From Actinomycetes bacterium (GTDB taxonomy: Bacteria; Actinomycetota; Acidimicrobiia; Acidimicrobiales; JABEUL01), in contig JAJYDO010000013.1 in the NCBI GenBank assembly GCA_021777355.1, positions 1 to 46,362 of the forward strand: a stretch of DNA of 46,362 bases, written 5' to 3'. Position numbers and translations under genes: made by a program. Positions 29,901 to 38,345 of the stretch are shown piece after piece. Positions within the stretch are counted from its first letter, which is position 1. Each line of letters opens with the position of its first letter. The notes beneath the pieces were generated by a model that was given only the letters and a program-made list of their open reading frames with translations, ran no database searches and was not told the origin of the DNA.

Positions 29901-32900
29901 GCGTCAGTGTCCCGTTGGAATTGACTACGAAACACTGCGACCAACTGGAGATGGCACAGGCATCCAAAGTGTAGGTTCCAAACGCCACCGATTGCGCGCC
30001 GTTCAATCCGGATCCACTTACCGTCGTCGCCCCGCCGCCCGCGGCCGGACCAAAATTGGGGGTTAATGCAAGACCGCTTGGGGTAACGGATGCAACCCCT
30101 GTACCAGAAGCGATTACAAAAGCAGACGTACCATCTTGCGAAGCTGCTGAGCCGTTAGAAGAAAGCGCTCCAGGTGAAGTTGAAGCGGTAAGCGAAACAG
30201 ATGCCTGAAGGTAAATGCTTGGAAGCAACGATCCGGCAGACAACGGATTAGAACTTGAAATATTGGTCGTGATACAAGTAACAACCTGGCTCGAAATTGA
30301 ACACGACCAGTTGGTTCCAGCGACCGAAGCTGGGCTCAATCCGGCAGGGAGAGTATACGTTACTGTAACGGGCTGAGTTTCACTTCCACCTGTTGCAAGG
30401 GTCCCTGAGTCAATCGTGAATATTACGGAACCTCCAAGCGGGAAATTGTTGCCTTGGTTATCCGATTCGGTGATATTAAGAATTGGATCTGCAAAATATA
30501 AGTAGTTTCCAACAGACACTGAGCCGGTGGAAGTTACCAATGAAACAAGAACGGAAGTGTTAGCAGATCCCGGTGGAGCGTAAAGGGAAAGTGTTCCGTC
30601 AGCGTTGACCAAAAAGCACTGCGTTAGAACTCCTGGCCCACAAAGGCTTAATGAATATGTTCCAAATGTTACCGAGGTTACACCACCTAAATTAAGTCCC
30701 GAAATCACCACTCTTGCACCACCTTCACTGGGACCAGAATTTGGAGTCATTGAAAGATTAGTCGGTATGAGAGGCGTAACTCCTGTTCCCGGATCATCTG
30801 CATATACAGTTGCCGAATCCCCTGAAGATGAATTTGAAGCGGAACTAAGTGCGCCTTGCGTAGTTGAGGCAGTTGCAGAAATTGTCGCATTGACTGTAAT
30901 GGCTGCAAGTGAAGAACCTGCATCAAGAGGATTTGAGTTTGACAGAGTCGGCATGATACATGTCACAACTTGCCCGGCTATCGAACAGGTCCAGCTTTGA
31001 CCTTGTGCAGCATCTGGAATCACCCCGCTTGGAGCTGTAAATTTGGCCGTCACAGGCCTTGTCTCTACACTGCTTCCAGACAGGTTGCTTACTACTACTG
31101 AATAAGCGACGGTTCCTCCTAGAGGGAGAGATCCGTCTTGACTATCGGTAATATAAACTTCAAGGACAGGATCAGATGTGTAGGTATAACTAACGGGAGA
31201 ACTGGTTCCACTTCGATTGGTTACCGATACTGCAACCGCGTTGCCAGAAGTTCCAGAAGGAGTGAAGGTGCTAAGTGTCCCATTTGAATTGATGTTGAAA
31301 CAGTTAGAAGTTACACCTGCTGCACAAACATATAGAGTTGACGCTCCAAAATTGACTCTTGTGGCACCGGCCAACCCTGTGCCTGAAATAACAGTCACTG
31401 CCCCTCCCGCCGCGGGACCGGAATTCGGGGTTAACGTTAGACCAGCAGGCGCTATTGACACTGTCCCAGTTCCGGGATCGCTAGCACTGACAGTAGTCGC
31501 GTCGCTTGAAGACAAAGATCCATGTGAAGTAAGGGCATTGGGCGAGGTTGATGCGTTAAGCGCAATATCAGCAACTACTGTTACCGGAGACATCGATACC
31601 CCGGGATTGAGAGGAGTGGTACTTGTTATTCCTGTAGAAGTACAAGTGACCGTAGGCGAGGAAACAGTGCAAAGCCAACCAATTCCTGCGGCCGATTTTG
31701 GCGTAACCCGAGGTGCAAGAGTATATGAGAGGGTGAGTTGCTTAGTTTCAGGGGCGCCAGCATTTATTGCCGAGGCGATCAAAATGTAGTCCACTGATCC
31801 TCCCCGATAAAGAGTGCCGTTTTGATTATCACTTACGCTGAGACCAAGAATTGGAGTCGAACTATATATGTAATTTCCTGCCGAAAATGTTCCGAGTGGA
31901 GTAACGATACTTACAGCTACCGCGTTGCCGGAAGTTCCAGGCGGCGGGTAAAGAGATATATTGTTAGCTGAATTTACGGTAAAGCACTGAGAAGTCGAGC
32001 CTGGACTGCAGAGATTTAAAGTGTAAGTGCCGAAAGCAACCGACATGGCACTTCCCGCCCCAGCTCCCGTAAGTGTCGTAGCTACGCCTCCAATTGATGG
32101 GCCAGTTGTCGGATTCAGTGAATATGGACCGGTCCCGCCAGGTGAAAGTCCAGTTCCAGGGTCAAAGGCCGATGCAGATGTGGCGTCACCCGAAGAAGCG
32201 GTTCCCAGGATCTCTAGCGCATTTGCGGCAGTACTTGCTCCGCTTGAGACTGATGCATTTACAGTTAACGGCGCCAAAGCGGTACCTGGTGCTAAAGGAT
32301 AAATAGACGACACATTTGTAGTGACACAAGTCACTGCCTGTCCCGAGATCGCACAACTCCAGTTTGATCCGCCAGCGGCGCTAGCCGTTATACCGGTCGG
32401 CATTAAAAACGAATCAGTTACAGATTCGCTCTCCTGCCCGCCGGTTAATAAAGCCGAACTATTAGCTGTATAGGTAATCGTTCCTCCCAAAGGAGGAGTT
32501 CCTCCCTGGTTGTCACTAAGCTGCAAACCTATTACAGGTGCAACTGATCCCGTATCTGTTGTAAAGGCGGAAAGTGCATCGTTAGAAGATACCTGACCAT
32601 TTGAACTAAGTGCTCCGGTGATATTTGAAACCGAGTTAGATACCGTTGCGGAAATGGAAATATCAGGAAGATCAGTCCCTGAAATCAATGGATTAGAAGG
32701 TGAAACAGTTGTGGAACTGCATGTGACCACTTGGGCAACTACAGAACAAGTCCAACCTATCCCTTGGGCTCCGGTGGGAGTGATTCCTATCGGGAGAGTG
32801 TAGTTGATTGTAACTGGATTTGTTTCATTGGAGCCGCTAGCTAAAACACCTGAAGCTAGCGTGTAAGTGATTGGCGATCCAGGAATAAGTTTTCCATTTT

Positions 32901-34086
32901 CAGAATCAGTTGCACCAAGTGTGAGCAACGGAGCCGCCGAGTTAAGTGAAGTTACTTTTAAATTGTTCACTTCGTGCACATCGGTAGAACCACCGGTGGA
33001 TGCGTAAAAACCTGCGACTAAAAGATAGGGAAGTCCTGTCGTCGGATTGATCCAGCTTGCAGGGTACAACCCTGAGGGAATCCCGCCGTTTAGAGTTGTA
33101 GGAATAGGATCGCTAAAAGTCTGAAGCGAACCACCAATTCCAGTAACTGCGGCAATCATCGAATACGGTGGAACCACTAGCCCTGAGGCAGTTGTGATAC
33201 TTGTCCCACTTGGATTCATTGCAAATTCAACCGGCACCAGAGCATTTGATCTTGGAGGTGGAAGTGTAACTGGATTAAACGTCCCGTTTAATCCATAGTA
33301 AGTAGTGTTGGCAAGTGTTGAGTCGATTAAGCAATAGCCTGATTCGTTATTTCCCGGGCCCCGCAAAGTAACGTTCACAGGATTTGCGCTCCCCAACGGA
33401 TTTATATTTGTAAGCCAAGAAGGGTCGCTGCACCCGCTGCCGTCAAAGCTCGAGTTGGTAAAGTTTCCATAATTGTCAAGACCAAGTCCCAAATATCCAT
33501 AAGGAAGGCCATTTCCTGCCGGAGCCGCAGTGCCTCCGGCATATCCAAGGTGTCCGCCTGCAGGTCCGGTGGTAGTTGGCGGCACAGGATCTCTAGGGTT
33601 GGCAACTGAAAAAGCAAGAGAAATTCCGTCGGCGCCGGTTCCACCGTATTGATAACTTTTAAAGGTCACGTCGATCCCGGCTGCTGTTGGAAACGCTGAA
33701 GTCATAGTGACCCCGCCTGCTAAATTTCCCTGCGCATCAGTAAGCCGCAACGCTCCGTTCCCATTTGAATCAGGCGAAGCTTCATTGCATCCGGGTATTG
33801 GGGTCTGAGTGGTATCCGTTCCTGCGGTTAAGCATGCCACATTTTTCGCACCTGGAACCAGTGGAAGCGCAAGGGGTCCCTGTTCTGTTCTGTTTGCAAA
33901 TGAGTAGTTAAGATAAGTGCTTGTTACCCCCGATGCACCGGCTAACTTACTATTTAGAACTGATGTTGAAACTGAAATACATGTAAATACTGTGACAAGT
34001 ATTATCAGTGACTTCAAAACCGATGATACTCGAACTAAATCAAGTGACCAAAACTTGGCGCGCCTTTTCCCACTCTCTTGCAACAT
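26959..34086 (-). CDS. Giant exported surface protein: L-type lectin-like N-domain, alternating DUF11-like and IPT/TIG repeats, YVTN-type beta-propeller repeats, C-terminal PKD domain
   Basis: Signal peptide LKSLIILVTVFTCISVSTSVLNSKLAGASG; GGTGADGISLAFS/GYLGLGLDNYGNF lectin-like; repeated DNQNGSLPLGG...WSCxIxGQVVTC and TPNSGPxxGGAxTVISGxGLGG; repeated AITPDGSTxYVxNxxxxxVSxI; YSWNFGDGSQTVVSTPNVSHTYSLPGNYTVALTATN (PKD). Confidence 0.92.
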   Translation of the reverse strand: MLQESGKRRAKFWSLDLVRVSSVLKSLIILVTVFTCISVSTSVLNSKLAGASGVTSTYLNYSFANRTEQGPLALPLVPGAKNVACLTAGTDTTQTPIPGCNEASPDSNGNGALRLTDAQGNLAGGVTMTSAFPTAAGIDVTFKSYQYGGTGADGISLAFSVANPRDPVPPTTTGPAGGHLGYAGGTAAPAGNGLPYGYLGLGLDNYGNFTNSSFDGSGCSDPSWLTNINPLGSANPVNVTLRGPGNNESGYCLIDSTLANTTYYGLNGTFNPVTLPPPRSNALVPVEFAMNPSGTSITTASGLVVPPYSMIAAVTGIGGSLQTFSDPIPTTLNGGIPSGLYPASWINPTTGLPYLLVAGFYASTGGSTDVHEVNNLKVTSLNSAAPLLTLGATDSENGKLIPGSPITYTLASGVLASGSNETNPVTINYTLPIGITPTGAQGIGWTCSVVAQVVTCSSTTVSPSNPLISGTDLPDISISATVSNSVSNITGALSSNGQVSSNDALSAFTTDTGSVAPVIGLQLSDNQGGTPPLGGTITYTANSSALLTGGQESESVTDSFLMPTGITASAAGGSNWSCAISGQAVTCVTTNVSSIYPLAPGTALAPLTVNASVSSGASTAANALEILGTASSGDATSASAFDPGTGLSPGGTGPYSLNPTTGPSIGGVATTLTGAGAGSAMSVAFGTYTLNLCSPGSTSQCFTVNSANNISLYPPPGTSGNAVAVSIVTPLGTFSAGNYIYSSTPILGLSVSDNQNGTLYRGGSVDYILIASAINAGAPETKQLTLSYTLAPRVTPKSAAGIGWLCTVSSPTVTCTSTGITSTTPLNPGVSMSPVTVVADIALNASTSPNALTSHGSLSSSDATTVSASDPGTGTVSIAPAGLTLTPNSGPAAGGAVTVISGTGLAGATRVNFGASTLYVCAAGVTSNCFNINSNGTLSTFTPSGTSGNAVAVSVTNRSGTSSPVSYTYTSDPVLEVYITDSQDGSLPLGGTVAYSVVVSNLSGSSVETRPVTAKFTAPSGVIPDAAQGQSWTCSIAGQVVTCIMPTLSNSNPLDAGSSLAAITVNATISATASTTQGALSSASNSSSGDSATVYADDPGTGVTPLIPTNLSMTPNSGPSEGGARVVISGLNLGGVTSVTFGTYSLSLCGPGVLTQCFLVNADGTLSLYAPPGSANTSVLVSLVTSTGSVSVGNYLYFADPILNITESDNQGNNFPLGGSVIFTIDSGTLATGGSETQPVTVTYTLPAGLSPASVAGTNWSCSISSQVVTCITTNISSSNPLSAGSLLPSIYLQASVSLTASTSPGALSSNGSAASQDGTSAFVIASGTGVASVTPSGLALTPNFGPAAGGGATTVSGSGLNGAQSVAFGTYTLDACAISSWSQCFVVNSNGTLTLYAPPGTSGGSVSVSVTTASGTASAGLYTYTANPVLTLTVTDNQNGSLPLGGLVTYSVVAAASIIGGADPNQVSVTYVFPAGVTPVASSGNGWNCTILGQDVICDSTNVSGLEPLQGGTSLSVITISAAVSPSASLIANALASNGTDTSVGATSGSAVDPGTGTTTIVPSGLSLSPLVGPSVGGAITVISGTGLGGTTSVTFGSYTLNSCAIGSYLRCFVINGNGTVTIYTPPGTAGNYVAVSATTPKGTDLAGNYLYAINSIAYVTNAAYHLVYPVNIESNTLLAPIAGMNQPNGIAVSPDSSTLYVTDAASNEVSVISTATGAITKTFAVGADPKGIAITPDGSTIVVPNWLGSSVSIVNTGTGATITASLTGDPRNAAITADGKTAWIVVDKIGTSGYLVPITIATGAVGPSITLEQGPMSVALSPDGMTAYVVNSAASTISVVNLTTLSVVSTVSVPKQPSQIVISPDGRSAQVVCTGANEVVALDLTVSPPSVGTPITGFSEPVGMAVDQPSQEAYVADFNSIYTGKLQSYSVTTGTLGQSWNTSVHAFQVAIAYPATIPIPAIPSPVSAPPTPIPPQAFISNAGANSFTPINLQTNTAASPVSTGAAPQQIVVTPNDSQVFVANSLSDTVTPYILATKTTGNAILVGNDPVAMAVTPDGSMVYVANYGDSSVTPISTSTDTALPPITVGDASAPRALAISPNGNTLYVANYSETNQGYITIINIPSGVITGRIMVGGGLDAMAVDPNGSTLYVADGLNSKVFAVNLSSFTYSSILVGTTPVAMAITGDGSTLLVANRGSNSVSEISTATNTLSGTYTVGANPSAIAVVPGGATALIGLSGASSVVSFDISSATVGATVENGSIPAGIAITADAAPTAAFTYSGAVGGIPTLFDASGSTTPCGVIVSYSWNFGDGSQTVVSTPNVSHTYSLPGNYTVALTATNSYGTSTAVIFDGQEVLNNGGPSASVNKSLSVT

Positions 34087-34253
34087 AGCAGCCTTTCCTT
34101 CGTGTTTGTTGCATTAAAACGAGCCGGGCCGCTCAAATAACTTTCTCAATAGTACCAGCACTACTGCAATAAGTACTCGCAAATAGCGATTTTCTACTCA
34201 CTCTAAGTGGCAAGATTGGCGCAAGGTACTTCAGACAGTGCAAAATGTTAATT

Positions 34254-35390
34254 ATGCAAATTGCCGTTCCTAAAGAGACGCGCGCCTATGAGCGCCGAGT
34301 TGGTTTAGTTCCAGATGTAATCCCAAAGCTGACGAAAGTCGGATATGAGATATTAGTTGAAAATGATGCAGGTTTAGAAGCAGGTTTTTCAAACTCCTCG
34401 TATGAAGAAAAAGGGGCAAAAATTGTAGAAAGTGCAGATTCTCTGTACAAACAAGCATCTATCGTCCTAAAGGTCCAACCCCCAACAATTGATGAAATTA
34501 AAAACTTGAAAGACGGGACTCTTTCGATTTCACTATTTGCCCCTTCTGGTTTCAAAGAAGAGGTAAAAGCAATTTCCGAACGACCACTCACGGTGTTTGG
34601 ACTTGAACTATTGCCGCGTATTAGTCGAGCACAGTCCATGGATGCCCTTTCATCGCAGGCGACTGTATCGGGATACCTCGCTACGCTTTGTGCCGCCACG
34701 AATTTGCCAAAATTTTTCCCCATGTTCATGACGGCAGCCGGTACGGTGCCACCTGCCAAGGTATTTGTAATGGGCGCCGGCGTGGCTGGATTGCAGGCAA
34801 TAGCAACAGCAAGAAGGCTGGGAGCAAATGTGAGAGCCTACGACGTAAGACCTGCGGCGGCGGAGGAAGTTCTCAGTCTTGGGGCTACTTTTGTCAAACT
34901 TGATCTAGAAACTCAAGAAGGCGAAGGCGGATATGCCAAGGAGCAGTCCGAGGACTTTCTAAAGAGGCAGCAGGAACAGATGACTGCCCAAGTTGCCCAA
35001 TGTGATGTAGTCATCACAACAGCATCAATTCCAGGCAGAAGTGCACCTAGGCTGCTGACGGTTCCCATGGTGGAAGCAATGTCCAAAGGAAGCGTGATTG
35101 TTGACTTGGCAGCAGAATCGGGAGGCAACTGCGAGCTGTCCAAACCAGGTGAAACAGTAATTCACAATGGGGTTAAGATTATTGGTGCCCGCAACTTCCC
35201 AAGTCAATTGGCAACGCACGCGAGTTTCTTGTTTGCAAGAAACGTAACGGAGCTCTTGTTGTTAATGACTAAAGAAGGAGCCCTCGCTCCCGATTTTGAC
35301 GACGAAATTGTTGCCGGCACATGCATAGTTAGAGATGGGAAAATCGTCCACGAACCGACTAGGCAATTGATGGAAGGAGCAGGGAAATGA
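34254..35390 (+). CDS. pntAA: NAD(P) transhydrogenase subunit alpha part 1
   Basis: MQIAVPKETRAYERRVGLVPDVIPKL; VFVMGAGVAGLQAIATARRLGANVRAYDVRPAAAEEV. Confidence 0.95.
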   Translation: MQIAVPKETRAYERRVGLVPDVIPKLTKVGYEILVENDAGLEAGFSNSSYEEKGAKIVESADSLYKQASIVLKVQPPTIDEIKNLKDGTLSISLFAPSGFKEEVKAISERPLTVFGLELLPRISRAQSMDALSSQATVSGYLATLCAATNLPKFFPMFMTAAGTVPPAKVFVMGAGVAGLQAIATARRLGANVRAYDVRPAAAEEVLSLGATFVKLDLETQEGEGGYAKEQSEDFLKRQQEQMTAQVAQCDVVITTASIPGRSAPRLLTVPMVEAMSKGSVIVDLAAESGGNCELSKPGETVIHNGVKIIGARNFPSQLATHASFLFARNVTELLLLMTKEGALAPDFDDEIVAGTCIVRDGKIVHEPTRQLMEGAGK

Positions 35391-35713
35391 GTGTAGATAT
35401 TCTGAGTCTGGTAACGGTATTCGTGCTGGCTGCATTTGTCGGGTTTGAAGTTATTTCCAAAGTGCCAAGTACCTTGCATACTCCTCTAATGAGTGGAACT
35501 AATGCCATCCATGGGATCATTTTGGCCGGTTCGATGCTTGTATTGGCTTCGGCGAGCGGAACACTTCAACTGGCTCTTGGATTCGTCGCAGTGATACTTG
35601 CAACTCTGAATGTCGTTGGAGGGTTTGTGGTAACCGATCGAATGCTTGAGATGTTTGCAGGTAAAAGGCCAGCTCCCAGAAAAACCGAAGAAGCCGGTGG
35701 GGAAAAGGCGTAA
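35387..35713 (+). CDS. pntAB: NAD(P) transhydrogenase subunit alpha part 2
   Basis: FVGFEVISKVPSTLHTPLMSGTNAIHGIILAG; ATGA overlap with pntAA. Confidence 0.95.
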   Translation: MSVDILSLVTVFVLAAFVGFEVISKVPSTLHTPLMSGTNAIHGIILAGSMLVLASASGTLQLALGFVAVILATLNVVGGFVVTDRMLEMFAGKRPAPRKTEEAGGEKA

Positions 35714-35725
35714 GGAAGCGATTAA

Positions 35726-37111
35726 ATGAGTTTAGAAAACATCCATATTGTTTATTTGGTAGCGGCAATCTGTTTCATATTGGCTTTAAAGGGTCTTACT
35801 TCACCAAAAACCGCTCGCAAGGGAAATGCCCTGGGTGCTGCCGGCATGTTGCTGGCAATTGGCGTGACATTTGCTTCACCCAAATTTCACAATCAGATTT
35901 ATATAGTAGTTGCGATGGCCATAGGAGTAGTCGTGGGGGTTCCAGCGGCCAGACTTGTCAAGATGACTGCCATGCCGCAGATGGTGGCCATATTCAACGG
36001 CGTGGGCGGCGGGGCGGCTGCGTTGGTGTCGTTAATGGAGTTCATTCTTAGACCATCGCCACACGGTTTTGCAATTTATCAACTCGTAGAGATTTTGATC
36101 GGGGTAATTGTAGGCTGCGTTTCTTTTTCGGGTTCGGCAATCGCCTTTGCCAAGCTCCAAGAGTTAATGACAGGAAGACCCATTACCTATCCTGGCCAGC
36201 AGGTTCTAAATGGAATAATTGCTTTGGGGGCCTTAGGCGCCGCAGCGGCAGTTATTGCTTCTCCCACTACGCCGGTCCTGGCGATAGTCGGCGGGCTTGC
36301 TCTTTTGTTCGGTATTGCATTCGTGCTTCCAATCGGCGGGGCTGACGTGCCCGTTCTGATTTCATTATTGAATTCATTTACTGGCCTTGCAGTGGCCGCG
36401 TCAGGATTTGCCCTTAACTCGGTTGTTTTAGTGGTGGCCGGCACATTAGTTGGAGCTTCGGGAACTCTCTTGACATTAATGATGAGCAAAGCCATGGGAA
36501 GGTCGCTTCCAAATATATTGTTCTCGGCATTTGGGTCGGTTGTGACAGCTACAGGATCAGATGCAAGCGGAGAGGCTCGACCCGTTAGGTCCTCTACGCC
36601 GGAAGACCTGGCCATAATGCTCGCTTATGCCAGAAAAGTCGTTATTGTCCCTGGTTATGGACTGGCTGTGGCGCAGGCACAGCACACGGCTCGAGAATTG
36701 GCTGAGGTGTTGCAAGAAAAAGGGGTGGAGGTCTTTTATGCAATACACCCGGTTGCAGGAAGAATGCCTGGTCACATGAATGTACTTTTGGCAGAGGCCA
36801 ACGTCCCCTATGAAGAACTAAAAGAGATGGATGAAGCCAATCCGGAGTTTGCCACTACTGATGTTGCTCTCGTAGTTGGAGCCAATGACGTAGTTAATCC
36901 AGCAGCTCATGATTCCCCGGGGAGTCCGATTTATGGAATGCCGATATTGCACGTAGATGACGCTCAATCGGTAATTTTCTTGAAGAGATCAATGAGGCCG
37001 GGATTTGCCGGAATTGAAAATGAACTTCTATATAATCCCAAGACCACTCTCTTGTTCGGCGACGCAAAAGATTCTTTGACAAAACTTGTAGCGGCAGTAA
37101 AAGCGGCTTGA
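35726..37111 (+). CDS. pntB: NAD(P)(+) transhydrogenase subunit beta
   Basis: MTAMPQMVAIFNGVGGGAAALVSLMEF; VPGYGLAVAQAQHTARELAEVLQEKGVEVFYAIHPVAGRMPGHMNVLLAEANVPYE. Confidence 0.96.
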   Translation: MSLENIHIVYLVAAICFILALKGLTSPKTARKGNALGAAGMLLAIGVTFASPKFHNQIYIVVAMAIGVVVGVPAARLVKMTAMPQMVAIFNGVGGGAAALVSLMEFILRPSPHGFAIYQLVEILIGVIVGCVSFSGSAIAFAKLQELMTGRPITYPGQQVLNGIIALGALGAAAAVIASPTTPVLAIVGGLALLFGIAFVLPIGGADVPVLISLLNSFTGLAVAASGFALNSVVLVVAGTLVGASGTLLTLMMSKAMGRSLPNILFSAFGSVVTATGSDASGEARPVRSSTPEDLAIMLAYARKVVIVPGYGLAVAQAQHTARELAEVLQEKGVEVFYAIHPVAGRMPGHMNVLLAEANVPYEELKEMDEANPEFATTDVALVVGANDVVNPAAHDSPGSPIYGMPILHVDDAQSVIFLKRSMRPGFAGIENELLYNPKTTLLFGDAKDSLTKLVAAVKAA

Positions 37112-37141
37112 CAAGTATGACGATTTAACCATCTATAACAA

Positions 37142-37193
37142 AACCCAGGCAAGTAAAGCATTTGACTGCCTATTTGCCTGGGTTAGTTTTTTA
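37142..37193 (+). terminator. Rho-independent terminator after pntB
   Basis: AACCCAGGCAA...TTGCCTGGGTT (perfect 11-bp arms) followed by agttttttatt. Confidence 0.85.
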
Positions 37194-37270
37194 TTGCGAG
37201 TAATTAGACTTTAGACCACTTCTCAAGAGGTATCCAAAAAAACAATAAATTTTTGATAAAGCTAATCTAA

Positions 37271-38338
37271 CTATTTATGCGAGGTCCCAATAGAAGTTGA
37301 TTCCGACAGTTTTGCAAAGACTAACAACCCCTGGCTAGTTCTCCTTGAAGCAATAACTTCAACCAACACGCCTTCTTTGCCGATCAAATGGCTTGCATCG
37401 TTAACAACAACCATGTCTCCGTCGGCGAGGTAGCCAACTGCCTGGCCATCTTGGGTCCCTGTCTTTACCAACTCAACTTCAAAGGTCTCACCGGCACTGT
37501 GGTCCGGGGCGAGTTCACTTACCAAATTTCTTAGGTCAGTAATTTTAACGCCAAATTTCTGAGCAGCACCTATAAGCGGAGCACTGCATGTGGCTACTTT
37601 TGCTTCCAAGCGAGCAGCAATTGCCAAGACTTTATCGTCCAACTTGTCTAGCTCCGGCACAAGTTCCTCGGCAATAATCAGCGATGAGCCTGACTCACGA
37701 AGAGCATCCAAAACTTCAAGGGAACGCCTCGCCTTTCTTGATGCGACCGGATCCGGAGCATTAGATATTAGGGTTAATTCATCTATTACTACTCTTGGAA
37801 CGATCAAAGGAGTAGGTAACATCCCTATTTTGCCTAGCACCCAGATAGCTCTCTCCATAACGGCAGAAGTATCAAGCACTAAGGCCCCTTCAGGAACTTC
37901 TGATTCAGTGCCTGGAGCAATTCGCCTGGTAAAGCCAATCGTTTTGGATACCTGGGAAGCTTTGGCCATACCTATCCTGATACCAAAGTACGCAAGCATC
38001 CAAGTCAACACTCCAACGATAGGGAGCGAGAGGGGGGAACCCCACAGAAGAACAATTGGAACTCCGATAATCAAGGAAATCACAAGCCCTGTCGTGCCCA
38101 TAACCGAAGCTGCCAATACTTCAACTGCAGGAACGTCCTTTAAGTGACGAGAGGCTTTTCTCACCCCCCTGTCAAAGGATCTTCCGACAACTCCCCCAAC
38201 CACGTATCCAACTAATACACCAATGGCAACAAATAACAACTTGTCCACGGAGCCGTGAAATTCCTGCGTGCCTAGTTCATCTCCACCAATGAGTCCAACA
38301 AATACAAAAAGTAAACGAAGTCCTTCTACAAAAAACAT
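37271..38338 (-). CDS. PIN/TRAM-domain integral membrane protein (YacL-like)
   Basis: N-terminal TM helices, PIN motifs VLDTSAVMERAIW and CSAPLIGAAQKFGVKITDLRNL, TRAM-like tail. ATG 38338 avoids overlap with the kinase ORF. Confidence 0.85.
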   Translation of the reverse strand: MFFVEGLRLLFVFVGLIGGDELGTQEFHGSVDKLLFVAIGVLVGYVVGGVVGRSFDRGVRKASRHLKDVPAVEVLAASVMGTTGLVISLIIGVPIVLLWGSPLSLPIVGVLTWMLAYFGIRIGMAKASQVSKTIGFTRRIAPGTESEVPEGALVLDTSAVMERAIWVLGKIGMLPTPLIVPRVVIDELTLISNAPDPVASRKARRSLEVLDALRESGSSLIIAEELVPELDKLDDKVLAIAARLEAKVATCSAPLIGAAQKFGVKITDLRNLVSELAPDHSAGETFEVELVKTGTQDGQAVGYLADGDMVVVNDASHLIGKEGVLVEVIASRRTSQGLLVFAKLSESTSIGTSHK

Positions 38339-38345
38339 AATCCCC

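Noticed and set aside
30605-31789. Plus-strand ORFs of 131 and 190 aa (and 28517..28984)
   Set aside because: Antisense to the giant surface protein, whose domain repeats define the coding strand.
36187-36615. 142-aa minus-strand ORF
   Set aside because: Antisense to pntB.
38030-38055. GGGGGAACC-like word resembling part of a ydaO c-di-AMP riboswitch
   Set aside because: Lies inside the PIN/TRAM coding sequence and has no supporting aptamer structure.
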